This document shows positions 1-5,175 of a DNA stretch of 5,828 bases, one piece after another. The DNA is from an uncultured Eubacteriales bacterium (GTDB lineage: Bacteria > Bacillota > Clostridia > Christensenellales > Aristaeellaceae), in contig USDD01000129.1 of the NCBI GenBank assembly GCA_900553265.1, positions 1-5,828 of the forward strand. Direction: 5' to 3'. The translations under genes were made by a program, and so were the position numbers. Within the stretch, counting starts at the first letter, position 1. Every line of letters begins with the position of its first letter. The notes beneath the pieces are model-generated. The model saw nothing but the letters and a program-made list of their open reading frames with translations. It was not told where the DNA came from and ran no database searches.

Positions 1-1577
1 AGAAAGGTCTGCGTGTATTGCCGCGTTGCAGCGGCACGCCGGGCCTGCTCCTGCCAGCGGGAAAGGTTCGGATAACCGGCCTTCAGGTTGGCGATGATGC
101 CCTCGCAATCCGACAGCGACTTGTCCAGACCGGCCTTGAACCGCAGGGTTCTCTGGAGGCCGCGAGGGAAAAGCCCGTAGAACACGCCGAAGTTTACGTT
201 TTTCGCAATCGTGCGGCGCTCTTTGTAATCCGGAGCATTCTTGTCCACGGCCTGCGCGTAGGGAATACCGAAAATGACGCTGGTGGTGGCCGCGTGAATG
301 TCGCCGTCCGTGCGGTAGGTTTCCAGCATTTTCGGGTCGCGGCAGTAGAATGCGCCCACGCGCAGCTCAATCTGGGAAAAGTCGCAGGAAACGAGGACGT
401 GTCCCTCGGGCGCGAGGATAAAGGCGCGGATGCCCACCGGGTCGTTAGTCTTGCGCGGGCAGTTCTGCATATTGGGATTCCGGGCGGCGAACCGGCCCGT
501 TTCCGTTGCCAGCGGCAGAAGATCGGGATGGATGCGTCCGGTGGCCGGATTGACGAAGCGCAGATAACCGTCGATATACGTCGTTTTCAGCTTCGACCAG
601 CGCCGGTACTCCTGCACCAGTTCAAACAACGGCACCAGCTCCGGGCGGTTTTCCGCGCACCATTCCGCCAGCATGGTCAGCGTCTGGTCGTCCGCAGCCT
701 CAGCGTTTTTCGCGGTCGTCTTGAGTACCGGCAAGCCCAGCTCCTTGAACAGATAATCCTTGAACGCCTGCGTTCCGGCATTGGCTCCGACGTCTACGTC
801 GCCGATCATGCCGCGAATCTGCTCCCTTAATTCTAGCAGCCGCGCCGCGCATTCGCCCTGCTTGCGGATCATGGCGGGCTCGTCCATGAGCAGGCCGTTG
901 TATTTCATCAGGCCGCAGTAGACCGCCGTGGAACTTTCAACGTTTTCTACAATCCAGCGATGCCGCGGCAGAAAAGCGTCGAACCATTCGTTGAACCGGC
1001 GATACAGGTGCAGGGCGTAATCGCTGTCGGCACAGGCATAGCGCACCGTTTCGGGATCATGGCTGTTCAGTTCGTCGAAGAATTTACCGCCGGTCACGTC
1101 CTCGAAGGAAGGCAGCTCGTCGCCCAGCAGCTCCGGCACCAGCTTTTTCAGACCGCTGTCGGACAGGCCGCGGAATTCAAAGCTGTTCTTCAGCGTCATC
1201 TGCGCCGCGGCGATGGTGTCATAGCAGGGCGGCTGAATGATAATGCCCAGCGCATACAGAAACATGGACTCAAAGGCCAGATTGTGGGCCACCTTCGTAA
1301 CCGCAGGATTCGTCCAGAGTGCATCGCGCAGAAACGGAATCACCTGATCGGAATCGGCATTGCCGCCGTCGAAATGCTCCAGCGGGATATAGATAGCGCA
1401 GCCTTCAGAAATAGACAGAGAAATTCCCACAATGCAGGCCCGGTGCCCATCCAGCGCCGCCCGAGGATCGTCCCGATATTGCAGCAATGGCGCGGTTTCA
1501 AAGTCGAAGGCCACCACCGGCGCGTTTTGAAGATAATCTTTAATGGCAGGCAGTTCGGTTTCACATCTGTAATTCAT
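1..1577 (-). CDS. Phage-type family A DNA polymerase with 3'-5' exonuclease (C-terminus beyond left edge)
   Basis: Replicative DNA polymerase of the E. coli Pol I family. About 525 residues lie in the window and the frame is open through the left edge. The N-terminal DnaQ-like proofreading domain shows Exo I (D25-F-E27), Exo II (H98-N99-x-x-F102-E103) and Exo III (Y180-x3-D184). The polymerase domain shows TGR at 360-362 with an NPNMQN stretch at 368-373, motif A (D399-F-S-Q-I-E-L-R406, the first catalytic aspartate) and motif B (R455-x3-K459-x3-F463-x3-Y467-G468). These align with E. coli R754, K758, F762 and Y766. Motif C (HDE) must lie outside the window. No 5'-nuclease domain precedes the exonuclease, as expected of phage enzymes. 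The ATG is chosen because GGAGG sits 5 bases upstream (1583-1587). It is the last visible gene of the operon, 46 bases after the four-cysteine gene. Exo II has Glu where many Pol I proteins have Asp; I believe this also occurs in phage relatives. Family assignment is very secure. Confidence 0.96.
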   Translation of the reverse strand, partial: MNYRCETELPAIKDYLQNAPVVAFDFETAPLLQYRDDPRAALDGHRACIVGISLSISEGCAIYIPLEHFDGGNADSDQVIPFLRDALWTNPAVTKVAHNLAFESMFLYALGIIIQPPCYDTIAAAQMTLKNSFEFRGLSDSGLKKLVPELLGDELPSFEDVTGGKFFDELNSHDPETVRYACADSDYALHLYRRFNEWFDAFLPRHRWIVENVESSTAVYCGLMKYNGLLMDEPAMIRKQGECAARLLELREQIRGMIGDVDVGANAGTQAFKDYLFKELGLPVLKTTAKNAEAADDQTLTMLAEWCAENRPELVPLFELVQEYRRWSKLKTTYIDGYLRFVNPATGRIHPDLLPLATETGRFAARNPNMQNCPRKTNDPVGIRAFILAPEGHVLVSCDFSQIELRVGAFYCRDPKMLETYRTDGDIHAATTSVIFGIPYAQAVDKNAPDYKERRTIAKNVNFGVFYGLFPRGLQRTLRFKAGLDKSLSDCEGIIANLKAGYPNLSRWQEQARRAAATRQYTQTF

Positions 1578-1582
1578 AATAA

Positions 1583-1615
1583 CCTCCATGGGAGGGCTGG
1601 GGCTGCCAGCCCTCC
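1583..1615 (-). promoter_or_regulatory. Hairpin next to the DNA polymerase ribosome binding site
   Basis: Bases 1591-1600 and 1606-1615 form a perfect 10-base-pair inverted repeat with a 5-base loop, between the stop of the four-cysteine gene and the polymerase start. In the minus-strand RNA the downstream arm ends in CCUCC. After only three bases this is followed by the polymerase ribosome binding site GGAGG (1583-1587). CCUCC could therefore pair either within the 10-bp stem or with the ribosome binding site. No T-run follows the stem on the minus strand, so it is not a standard intrinsic terminator. The repeat is seen directly; a control or mRNA-stability role is inferred. Confidence 0.55.
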
Positions 1616-1623
1616 GAAAAGCG

Positions 1624-2355
1624 TCAGTTCAGCGGCTGCATGACCTCGCCGGTTTCGGGATCAATCACTTCGCCGGGCGCATCGTCATAGGCCACGCGGC
1701 TGGCGAAGGCCTTCACCTGCTCGGCCATGGCGGAAATGTAGCGCTGTTCCTCGTCCGTCAGCACCCGATCCACGGCGAATTTCGCCTGGGAATAGGCGAT
1801 GCCGCCCGAATTCTGCACCTTCTGCAAAGAGAACCGCGTCACTACGCTGCTGGATTTCTTGCCCTTGGCCAGCAAGCGCTTGACGTACACGGCAAACTCC
1901 TTCATAGAGCCGGTGGGCAGCGTCAGCAGGATGGGAATCAGCTCACCCTCCCGCAGAATAAAGATGCGGCGCTTGTTCTTGCAGGCCTTGCCGCCGTTTT
2001 CGCCGCTGCCGAACTGGTTCAGCGGGCACTGGGCGCATACGCCGCCCGGATTGCCTGCGCCGGTCACGCCGTCATAGCTGCCGCAGTCCGGCGCATTGTT
2101 GCCGCCTGTGAAGCGCTCGCGGTAATAGGCGAACAGCGGATGATGATAGAGGATCACGCCGGTGAATTCCTTAGCCGCATCCGTTTCGCCCGGAAGCTCG
2201 CCGGGAAGTTCAAAGGTGGTGCCGCCCGCGGCGGGAATCGTCACGCGGTCGAAGCTCACGTCCATGCCGTTCATTTCCGAGGCCATGGCCTCCGCCAGAT
2301 TGAAATCCTTAAGGGCGGTGTAGCTGGTTGCAGGGATCATTTCATTATTGCTCAT
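1624..2355 (-). CDS. Four-cysteine phage protein, possible single-stranded DNA-binding protein
   Basis: A 243-residue protein I cannot name with certainty. C91, C107, C110 and C125 sit in a pattern C-x15-C-x2-C-x14-C, including CAQCPLNQFGS (107-117) and GGKACKNKRR (121-130), which suggests one structural zinc site. The conserved-looking block continues with a hydrophobic strand (IPILLTLPTGS, 140-150), a basic helix (KEFAVYVKRLLAKGKK, 152-167) and VVTRFSLQKV (171-180). The C-terminus is mildly acidic (DDAPGEVIDPETGEV, 224-238), which is reminiscent of phage and bacterial SSB tails. The position between helicase-linked genes and the DNA polymerase, plus the beta-rich central block, suggests a replication accessory or ssDNA-binding role; that is inference. 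The ATG has GAAAGGA 8 bases upstream (2364-2370), right after the preceding stop codon. The gene itself is secure, its function is not. Confidence 0.88.
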   Translation of the reverse strand: MSNNEMIPATSYTALKDFNLAEAMASEMNGMDVSFDRVTIPAAGGTTFELPGELPGETDAAKEFTGVILYHHPLFAYYRERFTGGNNAPDCGSYDGVTGAGNPGGVCAQCPLNQFGSGENGGKACKNKRRIFILREGELIPILLTLPTGSMKEFAVYVKRLLAKGKKSSSVVTRFSLQKVQNSGGIAYSQAKFAVDRVLTDEEQRYISAMAEQVKAFASRVAYDDAPGEVIDPETGEVMQPLN

Positions 2356-2370
2356 TGCTTTGTTCCTTTC

Positions 2371-2787
2371 TTATCGGGCTGCCTTACGCACGCCCACAGT
2401 CGTTTTCTCAAAGACATTCACGAGGCCGTCCAGCCAGCCGGGCAGTACATCTTCGTTTTCGGCGATCTGCTCCTTGACGAAGCTGGACAAGGAACCGGCG
2501 TTGATCGTCTCCGTGATCAGGTCGCCGTAGCCGTTGGCCCGCAGCGCGCCGAAAAGCTCGTCCTTCTGGCCGGCCTTGGCGCTGGCGCGGGTCTTGGTAG
2601 ACAGGAAGAACATCGTCCCTGCGCGGGTGAAATTCTGCGTTTCCATTTCACCCATCAGGTTGGAAAGATGCCATTCCACGTTGTCGATGTCCATATTGAC
2701 CTGCTTCAGCTCGGCCTCCAGCGCGTCCTTGCGGTCGCGGAGGGCCTTCAGCTCGTCGGCCAATTCAAAAAGTCGATTGTTCTCCAT
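2371..2787 (-). CDS. Coiled-coil phage protein of the replication module, function unknown
   Basis: A 138-residue protein with a charged, heptad-like N-terminal segment (about residues 4-45, including LADELKALRDRKDALEAELK) predicted to form a coiled coil. A small globular C-terminal half follows, including GTMFFLSTKTRASA, ELFGALRANGYGDLI, LSSFVKEQ and LPGWLDGLVNVFEKT. The architecture resembles short coiled-coil proteins common in siphovirus early regions (Gp157-like in layout), but I do not claim family membership. The ATG at 2787 is preferred over a TTG at 2799 because GGAGG (2793-2797) is 5 bases ahead of the ATG and would lie inside the longer version. It begins one base after the helicase stop codon, so the two are probably translationally coupled. 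It ends 15 bases before the four-cysteine gene. A partner or loading role for the helicase is conjecture. Confidence 0.85.
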   Translation of the reverse strand: MENNRLFELADELKALRDRKDALEAELKQVNMDIDNVEWHLSNLMGEMETQNFTRAGTMFFLSTKTRASAKAGQKDELFGALRANGYGDLITETINAGSLSSFVKEQIAENEDVLPGWLDGLVNVFEKTTVGVRKAAR

Positions 2788-2788
2788 T

Positions 2789-4210
2789 TCATCCTCCAAA
2801 GGGGTTTCGGCCCGCCCTGTAATCGTCTACCAGCGCCTTGGCCAGATTGGCCTTGTCCTGCAGGGCCTTGAGCACCTTTTCATCCACGGTGCCCTTGGCC
2901 ACCAGATGAATATAGGTGCAGGGGTGCTTCTGGCCCACGCGATGGATGCGGGCACGAGTCTGCTCGTAATTGCTCATAGAATAATCCAGCGAGTAGAAGA
3001 TCATGGTGGAGGCCGCCGTCAGCGTTATGCCCAGACCCGCCGTGGCGATCTGGCCCACGAACACCCGCACCGCAGGATCGTTCTGAAATGCTTCGATCTG
3101 GGCGGGACGGTCGGCCACGCCGCCGTGGATCAGCGCGTATCTCAGCTGCTTTTTCTGGAGCAGCTTTTCGATGGCGTGGATTTCCGGCAGGAACCTGGCG
3201 ATGACCACCACCTTGCGACCATCATTTTCAGCGCTGTCGATCAGGTCGGAAAGCGCGTCCAGCTTGGCAGAGGAAACCTGCTCCGTTGCGGCATCCTCGT
3301 CATTGCCTACAAAGCCGCCCGTCAGCTGAGAAAGTCGCAAAAGCCTTGTCAGCACGTTGGTCACGGTCACACTGCCGGAGGTAAGGTCTGCATAGCTGTC
3401 CTTCACCAGCTGCAGGTACACGCGCCGGGCGACAGGTTCCAGTTCCACCCGCTGCACAATGTCCGTGCATTCCGGCAGGTCGAGGCATTCGGCCTTTGTC
3501 GCCCGAAAGGCGATGCTGTGCAGTTTCTCGGTGAATTCCGCCTCCATGCCTTTCTTCATGACCGGCGTATAATTGCCATAGCCCACCATGTCGAAATAGC
3601 GGTTGCGGAACAGGTAGAAGCTGCTGCCGAATACGGTGGGATCGGCGAATTTGTACTGGCTGAACACGTCGATGGGCTTGTTGGTGATGACCGTGCCGGT
3701 GAGCAGCAGGCGATACCGCACCTTCGCGCCCAGCCGATGCAGCGCCTTGCTGGCGGCGATGTTGTGTGTCTTAATCTTGTGGCCCTCGTCGCAGACGATG
3801 CAGTCCGGCTTCCATGCGGCCAGCTCCCTTTCCAAGCGCCATGCGCTCTCGTAATTCACCACTAGCACCTGCAGCGCCGCGCCGGTCATATGCCGAATGG
3901 TGTCCGCCTTCCGCGCGCCGGTGCCCTCCAGCACAGCGAGAGAATAGTCGTAATCCGCGAATTTGCGGAATTCATCCTCCCACACGCCGAGAATAGACAG
4001 CGGCGCAACCACCAGCAGGCGCTGAACGCGCTTCTCCTGCCAGAGACGGCCTACGATGGCGATGGTGGTGAGCGTTTTTCCCGTTCCCATTTCCATGAGC
4101 AGCGCGGCTCCGCCGCCTTTGATGAGCCTGTCCAGCGCAAACGTCGCGGCCTCCCGCTGGTGCCTGTAGGGCGCGGCCCGGATCGGCAGCTTCAGATTGT
4201 TACTGCACAT
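2789..4210 (-). CDS. SNF2-family DEAD/DEAH-type helicase (ATP-dependent DNA translocase)
   Basis: A 473-residue superfamily 2 ATPase with a complete motif set: a Q-like YRHQREA (15-21), Walker A MGTGKT (41-46), Ia VVAPLSIL (67-74), Walker B DEGH (141-144), III LLTGT (169-173), IV VVVIARF (334-340), V QIATAGLGITLTAAS (387-401) and VI QTRARIHRVGQ (417-427). The RIHRVGQ form of motif VI and the LLLTGT motif are typical of SNF2/Swi2 proteins. The protein is short and lacks extra domains, as in phage members of the family. It likely moves along duplex DNA during phage replication or recombination. The ATG is supported by AGGAGGG 5 bases upstream (4216-4222); a longer in-frame extension to 4336 would overlap the regulator gene heavily and has no matching site. 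It overlaps the upstream gene by 11 bases. DEGH replaces the usual DEAH, a modest variation that keeps the catalytic D and E. Confidence 0.96.
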   Translation of the reverse strand: MCSNNLKLPIRAAPYRHQREAATFALDRLIKGGGAALLMEMGTGKTLTTIAIVGRLWQEKRVQRLLVVAPLSILGVWEDEFRKFADYDYSLAVLEGTGARKADTIRHMTGAALQVLVVNYESAWRLERELAAWKPDCIVCDEGHKIKTHNIAASKALHRLGAKVRYRLLLTGTVITNKPIDVFSQYKFADPTVFGSSFYLFRNRYFDMVGYGNYTPVMKKGMEAEFTEKLHSIAFRATKAECLDLPECTDIVQRVELEPVARRVYLQLVKDSYADLTSGSVTVTNVLTRLLRLSQLTGGFVGNDEDAATEQVSSAKLDALSDLIDSAENDGRKVVVIARFLPEIHAIEKLLQKKQLRYALIHGGVADRPAQIEAFQNDPAVRVFVGQIATAGLGITLTAASTMIFYSLDYSMSNYEQTRARIHRVGQKHPCTYIHLVAKGTVDEKVLKALQDKANLAKALVDDYRAGRNPFGG

Positions 4211-4556
4211 TGAATCCCTCCTGTAAGGTCTGCCTTGTTTTCGGAGAGCCATATTCCAGGAGCATTTCGCGCAGGACTTTGGCTTGCTGCTCACTGGCCG
4301 TCTGGATGATCTCGGCAAGGACGCGCTGCTGCTCACCGGAAAGGATGTTCCGGTGCGGATGGTACCACTGAGCCACCCTCACGCAGCCGCCGTTGCCGCG
4401 GGACGTTTCCAGAGGATAATCGGCAGTGAGAATTTCAATATCCGTACAGATTGTGCGCCTGCATACGCCCATCTCCGTCGCCAGCGTGCGAATATTGCTC
4501 GAACGCCGCGCCGTCAGAATGCGCATGATTTCCGTGCGCCTTTCGATTGCGGTCAC
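4200..4556 (-). CDS. DeoR-like helix-turn-helix transcriptional regulator at the head of the replication genes
   Basis: A 118-residue DNA-binding protein. The N-terminal winged helix-turn-helix spans about residues 5-45: ERRTEIMRILTARRSSNIRTL (helix 1 and approach), then ATEMGVCRRTICTDIEIL (27-43), matching the DeoR/HTH_11 pattern of ELA-x-x-x-x-VS-x-RTI-x-RDI-x-x-L. A GNGG turn (55-58) corresponds to the wing. The C-terminal half is a helical segment (about 72-103) with no recognisable ligand-binding domain, so it is a short, phage-style regulator. GTG at 4556 is chosen because AAGGAGG lies 9 bases upstream (4566-4572) and because it forms a 4-base GTGA overlap with the stop of the small upstream ORF. 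The alternatives ATG 4592 and TTG 4604 have no site. It ends inside the SNF2 start region. A likely role is regulating its own operon or another phage promoter; the 27-bp palindrome at 4602-4628 is a candidate target. Confidence 0.88.
   Translation of the reverse strand: MTAIERRTEIMRILTARRSSNIRTLATEMGVCRRTICTDIEILTADYPLETSRGNGGCVRVAQWYHPHRNILSGEQQRVLAEIIQTASEQQAKVLREMLLEYGSPKTRQTLQEGFNVQ
4216..4222 (-). promoter_or_regulatory. Ribosome binding site fixing the SNF2 helicase start
   Basis: AGGAGGG on the minus strand, 5 bases before the ATG at 4210 and lying inside the 3' end of the regulator gene. It rules in the 473-residue helicase over the longer open frame that begins at 4336. Confidence 0.85.
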
Positions 4557-4684
4557 TGCCGATCCCCTCCTTTCCCTTGGCTCTGGCTGCATGGTAGCAA
4601 CCAAAGGTGCAGCCTGATTGCACCTTTGAAAAATTCGTTAGTGGAAATCGGAGGCCGGTAAAATATGCTGCAGGCATTTTTCAT
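4553..4684 (-). CDS. Small 43-residue ORF coupled to the regulator gene
   Basis: A short gene candidate beginning MKNACSIFYRPPISTNEFF and ending QGKGGDRQ. Three things support it. AAAGGAG (4691-4697) lies 6 bases before the ATG at 4684. The stop codon TGA (4555-4553) overlaps the GTG start of the regulator as GTGA, a classic translational-coupling arrangement. It is also the first ORF after the structured leader. Composition is mixed: an aromatic N-terminal half, a short hydrophobic patch (LHLWLLP, about 25-31) and a polar basic tail, with two cysteines (5 and 32). I recognise no family. Part of it is encoded by the palindrome at 4602-4628, so the sequence may serve both as peptide and as DNA/RNA signal. 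It may be a true small protein or a leader cistron whose translation controls the regulator. Confidence 0.6.
   Translation of the reverse strand: MKNACSIFYRPPISTNEFFKGAIRLHLWLLPCSQSQGKGGDRQ
4566..4572 (-). promoter_or_regulatory. Ribosome binding site for the helix-turn-helix regulator
   Basis: AAGGAGG on the minus strand, 9 bases before the GTG at 4556 and inside the small upstream ORF. It is the reason for choosing GTG over the upstream ATG and TTG codons. Confidence 0.75.
4602..4628. repeat. Perfect palindrome with 10-bp arms, candidate operator or RNA hairpin
   Basis: CAAAGGTGCA at 4602-4611 and TGCACCTTTG at 4619-4628 are exact reverse complements, separated by 7 bases. The arm length and spacing fit a dimeric repressor site. 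The site lies 46 bases upstream of the GTG start of the helix-turn-helix regulator, inside the small ORF. In RNA it would form a stable 10-bp stem. No T-run follows on the minus strand; five T residues precede it instead, so it is not a minus-strand terminator. Binding by the neighbouring regulator is inference. Confidence 0.6.
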
Positions 4685-4689
4685 GAATT

Positions 4690-4703
4690 GCTCCTTTCGG
4701 AGC
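4690..4703 (-). promoter_or_regulatory. GNRA-capped hairpin hiding the ribosome binding site of the small ORF
   Basis: The minus-strand RNA reads GCUCC-GAAA-GGAGC, a perfect 5-bp stem closed by a GAAA tetraloop. The 3' arm contains the GGAG of the ribosome binding site located 6 bases before the ATG at 4684. Folding would reduce translation initiation of the small ORF and, by coupling, of the regulator. The structure is read from the sequence; its regulatory effect is inferred. Confidence 0.55.
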
Positions 4704-4720
4704 CCCAAGCAGCCTATCGC

Positions 4721-4770
4721 AAAAAGACAGAGAGCCTATGCATAGCCAATAAGCTACTTGTAGGCTCTCC
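4721..4770 (-). terminator. Intrinsic-terminator-like hairpin in the leader of the replication genes
   Basis: On the minus strand GAGAGCCTA (4769-4761) pairs exactly with TAGGCTCTC (4738-4730). An inner TAGC/GCTA helix lies inside the loop, and the stem is followed by TGTCTTTTTG (4729-4720). The stem plus T-run is read only on the minus strand, so it would stop transcription coming from the zinc-ribbon and polymerase Y genes. Only about 36 bases separate the T-run from the next start codon and I see no promoter there. The hairpin may therefore be a conditional attenuator rather than the absolute end of a transcript. Confidence 0.65.
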
Positions 4771-4779
4771 GTCATTGAT

Positions 4780-4830
4780 CGCGCATCCTCAGCCGGAACG
4801 GCTCCATGGCCGTCGGCGGGATGGCTCGCG
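4780..4830 (-). ncRNA. Bulged 18-bp RNA hairpin in the leader, candidate structured regulatory RNA
   Basis: In the minus-strand RNA four helices stack into one long hairpin. They are 4827-4830 with 4780-4783 (4 bp), 4819-4823 with 4784-4788 (5 bp), 4814-4817 with 4792-4795 (4 bp) and 4809-4813 with 4798-4802 (5 bp), with a 6-base loop (4803-4808). All 18 pairs are Watson-Crick. Small bulges remain: AGC (4826-4824) and C (4818) on one side, TC (4797-4796) and TGA (4791-4789) on the other. It starts 25 bases after the zinc-ribbon stop codon and ends 9 bases before the terminator-like stem. The order bulged hairpin, terminator, ribosome-site hairpin resembles a riboswitch or protein-bound leader. 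I could not match it to a named class by eye. Confidence 0.5.
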
Positions 4831-4855
4831 CAGTACTCTTCCCAAGTAAAAATCG

Positions 4856-5083
4856 TTATTCAGTTATCTTGTAGAGATATAATTCCGTTTTGCAGGCCGA
4901 GCATTTCACAAACACGTCCGGCTCCCATGGCGGGCGCTTCTCATCGTTTTCCGTAAACTGCTCTACACGGCTGCCGGGCGAGATATCGCAGACCCTCGCG
5001 CCGCATTCCGGGCAAAGGACGGCGAATCTGCGCCGATAAATATGTGACACTGCTGGCACTGCCTTCGTCAATTTCTTTTCCAT
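4856..5083 (-). CDS. Small zinc-ribbon protein, function unknown
   Basis: A 75-residue protein with two CxxC knuckles, CPEC at 24-27 and CSAC at 61-64, about 33 residues apart, which is the usual layout of a zinc ribbon. C32 is an additional cysteine. A basic segment (IYRRRF, 15-20) precedes the first knuckle, and a beta-like ELYLYKI end follows the second. Such proteins in phage genomes are often nucleic-acid-binding or transcription-associated, but nothing here fixes a role. The start is ATG 5083, with GGAGGG at 5088-5093; a TGA stop directly precedes the ATG in the same frame, so no upstream extension is possible. It follows the Y-family polymerase gene after 92 bases and is the last gene before the structured leader. 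Confidence 0.8.
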   Translation of the reverse strand: MEKKLTKAVPAVSHIYRRRFAVLCPECGARVCDISPGSRVEQFTENDEKRPPWEPDVFVKCSACKTELYLYKITE

Positions 5084-5175
5084 TCAACCCTCCGTTCATT
5101 TCAATGTCCAGCACCTGCCGGTAATCAAACCCCATGGCGCATACCGGCGACTCAGACGCCATGAAGGAAGCAGCG

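Noticed and set aside
1588..3865. Long plus-strand open frames (1588-2871 and 2534-3865), and similar ones at 18-830 and 960-1643
   Set aside because: They lie antisense to clearly recognisable minus-strand genes, have no family motifs, and arise from GC-rich codon usage.
4211..4336. Longer SNF2 start giving a 515-residue protein
   Set aside because: The extra 42 residues are out of frame over the regulator gene and have no helicase character; the ATG at 4210 has a near-ideal ribosome binding site.
4435..4677. 80-residue minus-strand frame over the regulator and small ORF
   Set aside because: It runs out of frame through the helix-turn-helix gene and lacks the ribosome binding site and coupling seen for the ORF at 4684-4553.
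4711..4739. Direct repeat AGCCTAT (4711-4717 and 4733-4739) as an antiterminator element
   Set aside because: The downstream copy could pair with the terminator 5' arm for about 6 bp only, is weaker than the 9-bp terminator stem, and is transcribed after the T-run.
4772..4830. Fluoride or guanidine riboswitch in the leader
   Set aside because: Short stretches such as ATGACGG and GCCTAC recall fragments of these classes, but the conserved core and pairing do not fit.
4854..4882. Plus-strand TATAAT at about 4877-4882 as a promoter
   Set aside because: The hexamer 17 bases upstream is a poor -35, the site is inside the zinc-ribbon coding region, and no plus-strand gene follows.
4941..5162. 73-residue minus-strand frame overlapping the zinc-ribbon gene
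   Set aside because: It has no ribosome binding site, and most of it lies out of frame over the zinc-ribbon coding sequence, which has its own GGAGGG. The 92-base gap before the zinc-ribbon start shows nothing else I can support.
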